Part shown: positions 56,359 to 64,000 of the stretch, in pieces
How positions within the stretch are numbered: the stretch's first letter is position 1
Layout: every line of letters begins with the position of its first letter
Assembly (NCBI GenBank): GCA_002238565.1
Contig: MPMP01000009.1
Span: 1 to 64,000 of the forward strand
DNA from: Albidovulum sp. bin36
GTDB lineage: Bacteria > Pseudomonadota > Alphaproteobacteria > Rhodobacterales > Rhodobacteraceae
DNA: 64,000 nt
Reading direction: 5' to 3'
Translations under genes and position numbers: made by a program
The notes under the pieces: generated by a model
Told to the model about the DNA's origin: nothing
What the model saw: the letters and a program-made list of their open reading frames with translations, nothing else
The model's database searches: none

Positions 56359-56384
56359 GGGGCGTCCGCGCTTGCGGACGCCCC
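56359..56384 (+). terminator. Strong intercistronic hairpin after the binding-protein gene
   Basis: GGGGCGTCCGC (56359-56369) pairs perfectly with GCGGACGCCCC (56374-56384), an 11-bp stem with a 4-base loop, followed by CCTTT. The permease gene starts 65 bases later, so it acts as partial terminator or mRNA 3' protector. Confidence 0.65.
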
Positions 56385-56449
56385 CTTTGACCCGCGACAA
56401 GACCTTGACGCCGGGTTGCGACGGCCACGGGCTAGAAGGGGAGTGTTTC

Positions 56450-57370
56450 ATGTCCGATGCCGTCGTCCCAGCAAAGAGGAAGGGCTTTCGGATCAGTCCG
56501 GGCGCCCTGCCCTACGTGCTGAGCCTGCCGGCGCTTCTCGTCTGCATCGGCATACTGGTCCCGTTCTTCACGGCCGTCGCCTATTCGCTGCAGCGCTACC
56601 GGCTGTCGCAGCCTTGGGCGCGGCGCTGGAACTGGGGCGAAAACTACTGGAATTTTCTTTCCGACAACTCCTTCTGGAACACGTTGCAGGTCTCGCTGAC
56701 TTACGCGATCCTGACCGTTGGTCTCGAACTTGTCCTGGGCCTCTGCATCGCGCTTCTACTGCAGAAGCGGACGCGGTTCAACAATTTCGTCTCCATAATG
56801 CTGCTGATGCCGCTGATGACCGCGCCGGCCCTCGCCTCGCTCATGTGGAAGCTGATGACCAACCCCGGCTTCGGGATTCTGAGCTACTTTGCCTCGCTGA
56901 TCGGACTCGAGGATTTCCGCTGGGCGTCAGACCCCTCAACCGCGATGCTGACCGTCGTTCTGGTCGACATGTGGGTCTACACGCCCTTCATCATGATTCT
57001 CCTCCTGGCCGGTCTCCGCTCGCTGCCCAAGCAGCCATTCGAGGCGGCCGCGCTTGACGGCGTGCCGCGGCTCTTCGTCTTCTGGCGGATCACGTTGCCG
57101 ATGTTGACGCCCTACCTGCTGACGGCAACCCTGTTCCGGGCGATCGAGTCGGTGCAGCAATTCGACATCATCTACGCGATGACCCAGGGCGGTCCGGGCG
57201 ACAAGCTGACCGTCTTTCAGGTCGAGGCCTATCTGAACTTCTTCCAGTCAACCAATGTCGGGCGTTCGGCCGCCTTGCTGATGATTCTGTGGGTGATCAC
57301 CTATGTGCTCTCGATGATCTTCATCAAGCAGTGGTTGAAACTGCGCGAACGCCAGCGCGGGGAGGCCTGA
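56450..57370 (+). CDS. ABC transporter permease, MalF-type
   Basis: A 306-aa membrane protein with six hydrophobic segments (first: YVLSLPALLVCIGILVPFF) and the ATPase-contact loop EAAALDGVPRLFVFWRITLP. ATG 56450 (MSDAVVPAKRKGF) has AGGGGAG upstream; the longer frame overlaps the hairpin. Next permease starts four bases after the stop. Together they form the membrane channel. Confidence 0.93.
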   Translation: MSDAVVPAKRKGFRISPGALPYVLSLPALLVCIGILVPFFTAVAYSLQRYRLSQPWARRWNWGENYWNFLSDNSFWNTLQVSLTYAILTVGLELVLGLCIALLLQKRTRFNNFVSIMLLMPLMTAPALASLMWKLMTNPGFGILSYFASLIGLEDFRWASDPSTAMLTVVLVDMWVYTPFIMILLLAGLRSLPKQPFEAAALDGVPRLFVFWRITLPMLTPYLLTATLFRAIESVQQFDIIYAMTQGGPGDKLTVFQVEAYLNFFQSTNVGRSAALLMILWVITYVLSMIFIKQWLKLRERQRGEA

Positions 57371-57373
57371 GCA

Positions 57374-58231
57374 ATGGACCAGACATCGACCCTCGAGAAG
57401 GTTCTTCGCCGAGTCGCGATTTCGCTGGTGATCCTATTCTTCATGTTCCCGATTTTCTGGATCGTGCTCATGAGTTTCCAGACGAACGAGACGATCCTTC
57501 GGGTGCCGCCATCGATCGTCTTCGAGCCCACCCTCTCGAACTATGTCGCACTCATCACCGGCAGGCTTGAGACGCAGGCCGGCACGCTCGAGGTGAACTT
57601 CATGTCGAACCTCTGGAACTCGCTCTTCCTTTCGGCGGGCTCGGTTGCGGTCGGCTTGATCCTCGGCATCCCGGCGGCCTACGCTTTCGGAAGGATCAAG
57701 TTCCGCGGGTCGGAGGACATTGCCTTCACGCTGTTGTCTTTCCGCTTCGCCCCTCCGCTTCTGGTGCTCCTGCCGCTCACGATCTACTTCCAGAAGATCG
57801 GACTCGCTGACACCTATTTTGGGCTGATCTGGGTCTATCAACTCATTGTCTTGCCGCTGATCCTCTGGATCGTCCGAGGCTATTTCGAGGACATTCCCGC
57901 CGATATCGAATATGCTTACCGGATCGCAGGCCACTCCTGGTTCTCGACCTTTCGCAAGGTCGCGCTTCCCTTGGCCATGCCGGGGATCGCGGCGGCAGGG
58001 CTTCTGGCCTTCATCTTTGCCTGGAACAATTTCATCTTCGCGCTCGTTCTTGCTTCAGCCGACAAGCAGCCGGTGACCGTGGGGGCGCTCGCCTTCGTGA
58101 CTGCTTCCGGCATCCAGTACGGCCAGGTGGCTGCGGGAATCGTGCTGTCGATCCTTCCTACTCTTGCGCTGGCACTCTACGCGCAGAGGTACCTTGTCGA
58201 AGGCCTGTCGCTCGGCGCAGTAAAGGGATAG
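57374..58231 (+). CDS. ABC transporter permease, MalG-type
   Basis: A 285-aa membrane protein with six hydrophobic segments (LVILFFMFPIFWIVLMSFQT first) and the contact loop EYAYRIAGHSWFSTFRKVAL followed by PLAMPGIAAAGLLAFIFAWN. MalG-type partner of the preceding permease. The first ATPase gene starts four bases after its stop. Confidence 0.93.
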   Translation: MDQTSTLEKVLRRVAISLVILFFMFPIFWIVLMSFQTNETILRVPPSIVFEPTLSNYVALITGRLETQAGTLEVNFMSNLWNSLFLSAGSVAVGLILGIPAAYAFGRIKFRGSEDIAFTLLSFRFAPPLLVLLPLTIYFQKIGLADTYFGLIWVYQLIVLPLILWIVRGYFEDIPADIEYAYRIAGHSWFSTFRKVALPLAMPGIAAAGLLAFIFAWNNFIFALVLASADKQPVTVGALAFVTASGIQYGQVAAGIVLSILPTLALALYAQRYLVEGLSLGAVKG

Positions 58232-58235
58232 GCCG

Positions 58236-59345
58236 ATGTCGATCCAGCTTTCGGACGTCCGCAAGTCCTTCACGAATGATCTGGTGCTCGACGGCGTGTC
58301 GCTCGACATTCCGACTGGCGAAACGCTTGTTCTCTTCGGCCCTTCCGGAGCAGGCAAGACGGTGCTTCTTCGCCTGATCGCAGGAGTGATCGACCCCGAC
58401 GGGGGCCGGATCATCGTCAACGGCGCCGACATGGAAGGGGTGGTGCCCGAAGACCGCGGCATTGGAATGGCGTTCCAGAATTTCGCGCTCTTCCCGCACA
58501 TGGACGCGCATGCGAACATCGCGAGCCCGCTGACCGCGCGGCGCGAAACCCGCTCCGGGATCAAGGCGCGCGTGAAGGAGGTCGCGACACTCCTGAAAAT
58601 CGACCACGTGCTCGCCCATCGGCCGATGGAATTGTCGAACGGGCAGAAGCAGCGAACCGCTCTCGGACGGGCGCTGGCGGCGGAACCGTCGATTCTCCTG
58701 CTGGACGACCCGCTCAGAAACGTCGATGCCAAGCTCCGCTTCGAGATGCGGCTGGAATTGCCGCGCCTTCTCAAGGAGCAGAACGCGACGGTGATCTTTG
58801 TCACGCAGGACTACAAGGAGGCGATGGCGCTCGGCGACCGGATCGCGGTGATGGGTGATAGCGGCATCGTCCAGATCGGCACGCCGGAAGAGATCTACCT
58901 GCGCCCGAGCTCGACCCGCATTGCACGGCTGTTCGGAGACCCGACGATAAACCTCCTTGACGTCGTTCCGGAAATCGGCGCGCACGGGCCGATCATCCAG
59001 CTTTCCGGCAGGGAGATCGCGATCTCCGGAAGCTACGCGGGAGCGGTCGGCCAGGCATGCAGCCTCGGTATTCGCCCTGAGGCGATCCACTTCGTCGAGC
59101 CCGGTGCTCCGGGCGCGTTCCCGGTCGAGATCGAGGCCGAAACTCCGCTGAACGAAAAGACGGTGACCCTTGCGGCGACCCGGAATAACCGCGAAATCCT
59201 TGTGTCCCGCCCCTCCGGCGCTCCGGGCCCGGATCGCGGCAGCGCGCATGTCGCGTTTGACATGGGCAACGCGCTCCTGTTCGACCTTGCGACCGGAGCC
59301 CGAATGATAGGTACCGACGCCCCGGCGAACGAGATGTCGAAATGA
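58236..59345 (+). CDS. ABC transporter ATPase with degenerate catalytic motifs (GlpS-like)
   Basis: A 369-aa MalK/UgpC-type ATPase. Walker A LFGPSGAGKTVLLRL (~36) and Q-loop MAFQNFALFPHM are intact, but the signature is LSNGQ, Walker B ends LLLDDPLRNVD with Asp where the catalytic Glu normally is, and the H-loop reads FVTQDYKEA, with Gln for His. The C-terminal regulatory domain (TOBE-like) is present. It overlaps the second ATPase gene by four bases. Two different ATPases in one transporter is the glycerol GlpS/GlpT arrangement. Probably this is the low-activity partner. Confidence 0.92.
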   Translation: MSIQLSDVRKSFTNDLVLDGVSLDIPTGETLVLFGPSGAGKTVLLRLIAGVIDPDGGRIIVNGADMEGVVPEDRGIGMAFQNFALFPHMDAHANIASPLTARRETRSGIKARVKEVATLLKIDHVLAHRPMELSNGQKQRTALGRALAAEPSILLLDDPLRNVDAKLRFEMRLELPRLLKEQNATVIFVTQDYKEAMALGDRIAVMGDSGIVQIGTPEEIYLRPSSTRIARLFGDPTINLLDVVPEIGAHGPIIQLSGREIAISGSYAGAVGQACSLGIRPEAIHFVEPGAPGAFPVEIEAETPLNEKTVTLAATRNNREILVSRPSGAPGPDRGSAHVAFDMGNALLFDLATGARMIGTDAPANEMSK

Positions 59346-60466
59346 ACGGCGCGGTGCTCAGGCTGGAGAATGTCGACAAGTTCTACGGAGCCGTCGGGCA
59401 CGGGGTCCATGCGGTTCGCAATGTCAGCATGGATGTCGGCAAGGGCGACATAATCGCGCTCCTGGGCTCTTCCGGCTGCGGCAAGACCTCGACACTGCGC
59501 ATGATCGCGGGATTCGAGGAGACAAGCCGGGGCAAGATCCACCTGTCTGGTCGCGAGGTGCAGACCCTTCCGCCTGTCAAGCGTCATGTCGCCATGGCAT
59601 TCGAAGGCTATTCACTCTACCCGACGGTCAATGTCCGCGACAACATCGCCTTCGCCCTGAAGGCGCAGCGGCTGCCGAGGTCGGCGGTGAACGCCAAGGT
59701 GGCCGAAGTTGCCGAGATGCTTGAAATCGGCGACATTCTCGAACGAATGCCGAATTCCCTTTCGGGCGGGCAGCAGCAACGCGCGTCCTTGGCTCGAGCG
59801 CTGATCCGGGACGCCAACCTCTATCTTCTCGACGAACCGATGGGCCAGCTCGAACCGCAGCTCAGAACGCTCCTCAGAGGCCGGCTCAAGCACTTCATCA
59901 AGGAACGCGGCATGACCGCGATCCTCGTTACGCACGACCAGACGGAAGCGAATGCGCTGGCCGACCGAATCGCGGTGATGGAGGACGGGGTGCTGCAGCA
60001 ATTTGCCAGCCCTGCCGAACTCAAGGAACGTCCGGCAAACCTGTTCACCGGCACGTTCGTCGGTGAACCGCCAATGAACGTGTTTCCTGTATCGGTCGCG
60101 TCCGACGACGGGAGGCTCGTCTTGCGCTTTGATGGCGGACAGTCCCTTGCTTACCCGGAAAACGCGTTTGCGGCCGAGGTGCGTGCTGCGCTCTTCGCAA
60201 GGGGACAGGTTGTCATCGGCGTCAGGCCGTACGCGGTTCGCCGTTCCGGGACCGGGGCGCCGGCGAATGTGCTGACGAACCAGTGGCTCGGCGATCAGAG
60301 CCATGTTTCAGCGAGTTTCGCCAAGGGCACGATCATCCTGGTCGAGCATGATCGGGCGCATGTCGCGATCGGCGACCGGATACTGATTGAACTGAGCCCG
60401 GCAGACCTCCATGTCTTCGATCCCGAAAGCGGCATGGCCATCAGCCACGGTCGCGAGCTGGCCTGA
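59342..60466 (+). CDS. ABC transporter ATPase (GlpT-like partner)
   Basis: A 374-aa ATPase with Walker A LLGSSGCGKTSTLRMIAG (~38), canonical signature NSLSGGQQQRASLARAL, Walker B LYLLDEPMGQLEPQ and H-loop LVTHDQTEANALADRI, plus a C-terminal TOBE-like domain. Only the Q-loop is unusual: MAFEGYSLYPTV has Glu for Gln. It overlaps the previous gene by four bases (ATGA) and the kinase gene by one. Likely forms a heterodimer with the previous ATPase. Confidence 0.93.
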   Translation: MNGAVLRLENVDKFYGAVGHGVHAVRNVSMDVGKGDIIALLGSSGCGKTSTLRMIAGFEETSRGKIHLSGREVQTLPPVKRHVAMAFEGYSLYPTVNVRDNIAFALKAQRLPRSAVNAKVAEVAEMLEIGDILERMPNSLSGGQQQRASLARALIRDANLYLLDEPMGQLEPQLRTLLRGRLKHFIKERGMTAILVTHDQTEANALADRIAVMEDGVLQQFASPAELKERPANLFTGTFVGEPPMNVFPVSVASDDGRLVLRFDGGQSLAYPENAFAAEVRAALFARGQVVIGVRPYAVRRSGTGAPANVLTNQWLGDQSHVSASFAKGTIILVEHDRAHVAIGDRILIELSPADLHVFDPESGMAISHGRELA

Positions 60467-62034
60467 TGGCTGAATGCGGCGGGGATATCCTGATCGGCAT
60501 CGATGCGGGCACATCCGTCATCAAGTCGATCGCGTTCGATCTTGCCGGCAGGCAGATCGCCATCGCATCGGTCGCGAACCGTTACGTCACGCGTCCGGAC
60601 GGGGCCGCCGTGCAGTCCATGGATGACACCTGGACCGATTGCGCCCGCACGCTCAGGGAGCTCGGCGGAAAGGTCGACCGGCTTGCAGAGCGGACAGCCG
60701 CGCTGGCGGTGACGGGCCAGGGGGACGGAACCTGGCTGATCGACCGCGACAACCGGCCAGTGACGGAGGCGTGGCTCTGGCTCGATGCGCGCGCGGCGCC
60801 GGTCGTCGAGCGGTTCCGTGGCACCGAAGCCGACCGTGAACGCTTCCGCATCACCGGCGCCGGGTTCAATGCCTGCCAGATGGGCGCACAGCTCGCCTGC
60901 ATGAAGGAGATCATGCCTGAAGCAGTCTCGGCGGCGGATGCCGCGCTGCACTGCAAGGACTGGCTATATCTGAACCTTACGGGCGTTCGTGCGACGGGGC
61001 CGTGCGAGGCGGTCTTCACCTTCGGAGACTTCCGGACCCGCGCCTATGACGACAGGGTCGTGGAAGCCCTGGACCTGTTCCCCGAAAGGCGGCTTCTGCC
61101 GGAAATCCTGGACGGTTCGCAAGTTACGCACGGCCTGGGCGAAGCGGCGGCAGCCGTGACTGGGCTGCGCAGGGGCACCCCGGTGACGCTTGGATATCTC
61201 GATGTGCCCTGCACGGCGCTGGGTGGTGGAATCTATACCTCGGGCAGCGGTGCCGGCTGCACGATCATCGGTTCGACCGGGATGCACATGCGCGCGACCC
61301 CTGCGTCCGGCGCATGTCTCAACGAAGACATGACCGGCTATGTCATGTGCCTTCCCGTTCAGGGAATGGTCGCCCAATGCCAGTCGAACATGGCTGCGAC
61401 GCTAAATGTCGATTGGCTTCTGAACCTTGCCGAAAGCCTGCTGGGCGAGTTCGGCCACGCAGGCATCCGTTCGGAGATGATTGCACGAATCGACGACTGG
61501 GTGAAGGCGGGCACGCCCGGCCGCGTGCTCTACCATCCCTACATTTCCGACGCCGGCGAGCGCGGGCCGTTCGTCGACCCCGCGGCACGGGCCGCGTTTG
61601 TCGGGCTCTCGACCGGGCACCGCTTTCCCGACCTCATGCGAGCAGTCGTGGAGGGCCTGGGACTTGCAGGGCGCGACTGCTACGGCGTGATGGGCGATCT
61701 GCCCTCCGAGATTCGGCTGGCAGGCGGCGCGGCACGTTCGGACATGCTGCGGCGAATTTTTTCCGCGTCGGTTGGCGTTCCCGTGCGCCGCTCGCTTCGC
61801 GAAGAGGCCGGCGCGGCCGGGGCGGCGATGATGGCGGCCGTCGCGATCGGTGCTTACCCCGACATCGAGGCGTGCATCGCCAAATGGGTGACGCCCTGCC
61901 TCGGAGGAATCGAGGCGCCGGATCCAGCGTTGTCCGGAATCTACGAGGATATCTATCCGGCCTATCGGGCAGCGCGCGAGAGCCTGTCGCCCATTTGGGC
62001 CGCACTTTCGGAAACTGGCAGGCGGCATGGCTAG
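60466..62034 (+). CDS. FGGY carbohydrate kinase, erythritol kinase (EryA)-like
   Basis: A 522-aa kinase. N-terminal phosphate motif DILIGIDAGTSVIKSIAFDL; AVTGQGDGTWLIDRDNRP and TEAWLWLDARAAPVVERFRG; GCTIIGSTGMHMRATPASGA; YHPYISDAGERGPFVDPAAR; and the adenosine motif EIRLAGGAARSDMLRRIFSA. The whole order and length match EryA-type kinases. It probably phosphorylates the imported polyol. It overlaps the ATPase gene by one base and the dehydrogenase gene by eight. Exact substrate uncertain. Confidence 0.9.
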   Translation: MAECGGDILIGIDAGTSVIKSIAFDLAGRQIAIASVANRYVTRPDGAAVQSMDDTWTDCARTLRELGGKVDRLAERTAALAVTGQGDGTWLIDRDNRPVTEAWLWLDARAAPVVERFRGTEADRERFRITGAGFNACQMGAQLACMKEIMPEAVSAADAALHCKDWLYLNLTGVRATGPCEAVFTFGDFRTRAYDDRVVEALDLFPERRLLPEILDGSQVTHGLGEAAAAVTGLRRGTPVTLGYLDVPCTALGGGIYTSGSGAGCTIIGSTGMHMRATPASGACLNEDMTGYVMCLPVQGMVAQCQSNMAATLNVDWLLNLAESLLGEFGHAGIRSEMIARIDDWVKAGTPGRVLYHPYISDAGERGPFVDPAARAAFVGLSTGHRFPDLMRAVVEGLGLAGRDCYGVMGDLPSEIRLAGGAARSDMLRRIFSASVGVPVRRSLREEAGAAGAAMMAAVAIGAYPDIEACIAKWVTPCLGGIEAPDPALSGIYEDIYPAYRAARESLSPIWAALSETGRRHG

Positions 62035-63067
62035 CGAGATCGCGATCATCGGCGACCACTTCATGCTCCCTGAAGTCTTCGAGGAAAGGGTTCTGGACGC
62101 CTGCGGCGAGAAGGTGGTTACGCGAACCAGAAAGGACGACTGGCCGGACGTTCCGATGGAGCACGGCTATGCCAGTCCGGGCATGGATGGGCTGAAGGAG
62201 TATCTTGGCGCCGCCGATGACATCGTCGAATTCATCGGCTCGGCCAAGGCCCTTGTCACCCATCTCGCCCCGATGAGCCGGGGGATGCTCGAACGTCTTC
62301 CGGAACTTGAGCTGGTCGCCGTCTCGAGAGGCGGACCGGTGAATATCGACATGGAGGCCACCCGGGATCACGGTGTCCTAGTTGTCAATACGCCGGGACG
62401 GAATGCGACCGCAGTCGCGGAATTCACGATCGGTGCGATCCTTGCCGAGACGCGCAAGATCCGAGAGGGTCACGAGGCGCTGCGCGCCGGCACATGGCGC
62501 GGGGACCTCTACCGTGCCGATGTAACGGGCCGCGAGTTGAGCGAAATGACCGTGGGCGTGATCGGTTACGGAAACATTGGCGCTAATGTCGTCCGACTCC
62601 TTCGTGCCTTCGGCTGCCGAATTCTGGTAAACGATCCCTATGTCCAGCTTGATCCGAAAGATGCAGCGGCAGGCATTGAACTGGCCTCGTTCCACCGGCT
62701 CCTGGCAGAGAGCGATGTCGTGACGCTTCACGCCAGGGTGACTGATGAAACATGCGGCATGATGAACGCCGAGGCATTTGCGCGAATGAAGGACGGCGCT
62801 CTCTTCGTGAACACGGCGCGAGGGCCGCTCTGTGACTACGATTCACTCTACAAGGCGCTGACGGAGGGCGGCCTCGGCTCCGCGATGCTCGATACCTTCG
62901 GTGTCGAGCCGGTGGCCTCGGACTGGCCCCTGCTCAGGTTGCCGAATGTCACGCTGACACCGCATGTTGCGGGTGCCTCGTTGCGTACCCTCACCCGTGC
63001 GGCGGAACAGGCGGCCGAAGAAGTTCGCCGCTATCTCGCCGGCGAGCCGCCGTGCAACCCGTGCTGA
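62027..63067 (+). CDS. D-isomer-specific 2-hydroxyacid dehydrogenase family protein
   Basis: A 346-aa NAD-dependent dehydrogenase of the SerA-like family. The dinucleotide fold is VGVIGYGNIGANVVRLLRAF (~180-199) and the catalytic triad is Arg in FVNTARGPLCDYDSL (~267), Glu in LDTFGVEPVASDWP (~296) and His in VTLTPHVAGASL (~314). Conserved VAVSRGGPVNIDME precedes the fold. Overlaps the kinase gene by eight bases. Its place between kinase and aldolase suggests a step on a phosphorylated or acid intermediate, but the reaction is not known. Confidence 0.92.
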   Translation: MASEIAIIGDHFMLPEVFEERVLDACGEKVVTRTRKDDWPDVPMEHGYASPGMDGLKEYLGAADDIVEFIGSAKALVTHLAPMSRGMLERLPELELVAVSRGGPVNIDMEATRDHGVLVVNTPGRNATAVAEFTIGAILAETRKIREGHEALRAGTWRGDLYRADVTGRELSEMTVGVIGYGNIGANVVRLLRAFGCRILVNDPYVQLDPKDAAAGIELASFHRLLAESDVVTLHARVTDETCGMMNAEAFARMKDGALFVNTARGPLCDYDSLYKALTEGGLGSAMLDTFGVEPVASDWPLLRLPNVTLTPHVAGASLRTLTRAAEQAAEEVRRYLAGEPPCNPC

Positions 63068-63077
63068 GGTCAGGACA

Positions 63078-63739
63078 ATGAAGGAATCGGACCTGAGAAG
63101 CGGGACGGTCTCCGCCTGCAAGTCGCTTGTAGCCGACGGGATGATCCGGGCACTTCGGGAAACGTCTCGGTCCGGACGCGTGACGACATGCTCATCACGC
63201 CGACCGCGGTCGGATATTACGTGCTCCGGCCGGAGATGATTGCGCGGATGGCGCTCGACGACGAAGCCGGCATTTGGGATGGACCGAACGCGCCCTCGAC
63301 GGAGCGGAGGTTCCACCGCGACATCCTGCGCACCAGGGAGGACATAGGCGCGGTGGTGCACACGAATACCTCTTGGTGCACCGTTCCGGCCGTGGCCCGA
63401 AGGTCAATCCCGGCGATCCACTACATGTTTGCGGCCTTTGGCGGCCCCGAGAATCGCGTGGCGGAACACGCGCGCTACGGAATTTCAGAACTCAGCGACA
63501 ATATCATCGAGGCGATGGAGGGACGGAACGCTTGCCTCTTGGCCAATCATGGCATGGTCGTGGTCGGGGCGTACCTGTCCCGCGCGATCTGGCTCGCCGG
63601 CGAGCTGGAGGCTCTGGCGTACCAGCACTACCGTGCGCTCGCCATCGGAAGTGGCCATGTACTGACCCCTGCCCAGGTTGCGGAGACCGCGCGCGGCTTC
63701 GAGACCTATGGCATCGAGTCGCGAGAGGTGGCGGATTGA
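63078..63739 (+). pseudogene. Class II aldolase (fuculose-phosphate aldolase-like), single frameshift
   Basis: From ATG 63078 the frame reads MKESDLRSGTVSACKSLVAD-GMIR. At about 63147-63150 one base is missing: the next frame gives GTSGNVSVRTRDDMLITPTA, the family phosphate-binding motif, and runs without a break to 63739. The downstream part has VVHTNTSWCTVPAVARRSIP and ACLLANHGMVVVGAYLSRAI with the zinc histidines. Otherwise the gene is complete and sits in a tight operon, so a sequencing error is as likely as a real lesion. Family members cleave phosphorylated sugars to a C2 or C3 aldehyde and dihydroxyacetone phosphate. Confidence 0.85.
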
Positions 63740-64000
63740 ACGCATTGGTCGACCTCTGTATTATCGGCGGCGGCATCAACGGCGCGGGCATAGCACGAGA
63801 TGCCGCAGGTCGCGGGCTGTCGGTCGTGCTCTGCGAAAGGGACGATCTGGCCCAGGGCACTTCATCGCGCTCGGGCAAACTGGTGCATGGCGGACTGCGA
63901 TATCTCGAATTCCGGGAGTTCCGGCTCGTCCGGGAGGCGTTGATCGAACGCGAGGTCTTGCTGAACGCCGCGCCCCATATCATCTGGCCGATGCGTTTCG
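63736..64000 (+). CDS. GlpD/EryB-like FAD-dependent phosphate dehydrogenase, 5' part
   Basis: Only the first 88 codons are in the window. They show the FAD fold LVDLCIIGGGINGAGIARDA, then LCERDDLAQGTSSRSGKLVH and GGLRYLEFREFRLVREALIE, which is the typical start of aerobic glycerol-3-phosphate dehydrogenases. The TTG at 63736 overlaps the stop of the aldolase gene. In erythritol operons the corresponding gene (eryB) oxidises erythritol phosphate; the downstream part is needed to tell GlpD from EryB. Confidence 0.9.
   Translation, partial: MNALVDLCIIGGGINGAGIARDAAGRGLSVVLCERDDLAQGTSSRSGKLVHGGLRYLEFREFRLVREALIEREVLLNAAPHIIWPMRF

Noticed and set aside
1-64000. CRISPR array or long tandem repeat
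   Set aside because: No regularly spaced repeats were seen on reading through the window, and no cas genes.

Overview
The window reads as part of an alphaproteobacterial genome. The best evidence is the housekeeping block addB-addA-trxA-folC-accD, which is an alphaproteobacterial gene neighbourhood, together with the ParB-like remnant, the SorC/EryD-like regulator and the many sugar/polyol ABC transporters. The genome looks mosaic and partly decaying. It holds insertion-sequence remnants, a gutted ParB gene, a DUF3500 pseudogene, a broken phosphorothioation-linked methyltransferase and a frameshifted aldolase.

Layout. 1-2130: mobile-element and plasmid-type debris (ISKra4-like transposase tail, ParB-like gene with an internal deletion). 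2131-18411: a defence island. It starts with a tightly overlapping four-gene operon (PLD-nuclease/SF2 helicase, 70-aa protein, SMC-like ATPase, 160-aa protein). Then comes a complete DNA phosphorothioation (Dnd) modification set: dndA on the minus strand and dndB-C-D-E on the plus strand, divergent around a 72-bp control region with a perfect 9-bp inverted repeat. A phosphorothioation-associated methyltransferase follows dndE but is broken by one frameshift and two stop codons. Convergent to it is a two-gene operon of a second DGQHR-domain protein and an HNH endonuclease, and then an unrecognised 204-aa gene. No dndF/G/H restriction genes are present, so the four-gene operon and/or the DGQHR-HNH pair are the candidates for the restriction arm. 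This is the most interesting part of the window.

18412-37130: chromosomal housekeeping. addB/addA (double-strand-break repair), a haloacid dehalogenase-type gene, trxA, a four-gene cluster (circularly permuted ATP-grasp, alpha-E, transglutaminase-like, proteasome-type protease), folC and accD on the opposite strand, a decayed DUF3500 gene and a DUF2461 gene.

37334-52421: catabolic and transport region. A GMC oxidoreductase is divergent from a ribose-type ABC transporter whose operon contains hydantoinase A and B subunits (HyuA/HyuB). A second ribose/fructose-type ABC transporter follows, then a Bcr/CflA-like MFS exporter and an atypical SDR protein.

52444-64000: a damaged ISKra4-like insertion sequence ends just upstream of a visibly more GC-rich, tightly coupled polyol operon. 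It encodes an EryD-like SorC regulator, a substrate-binding protein, two permeases, two different ATPases (one with degenerate catalytic motifs), an EryA-like FGGY kinase, a 2-hydroxyacid dehydrogenase, a class II aldolase with a frameshift, and the start of a GlpD/EryB-like FAD dehydrogenase cut by the window edge. The likely logic is uptake of a small polyol, phosphorylation, oxidation and cleavage.
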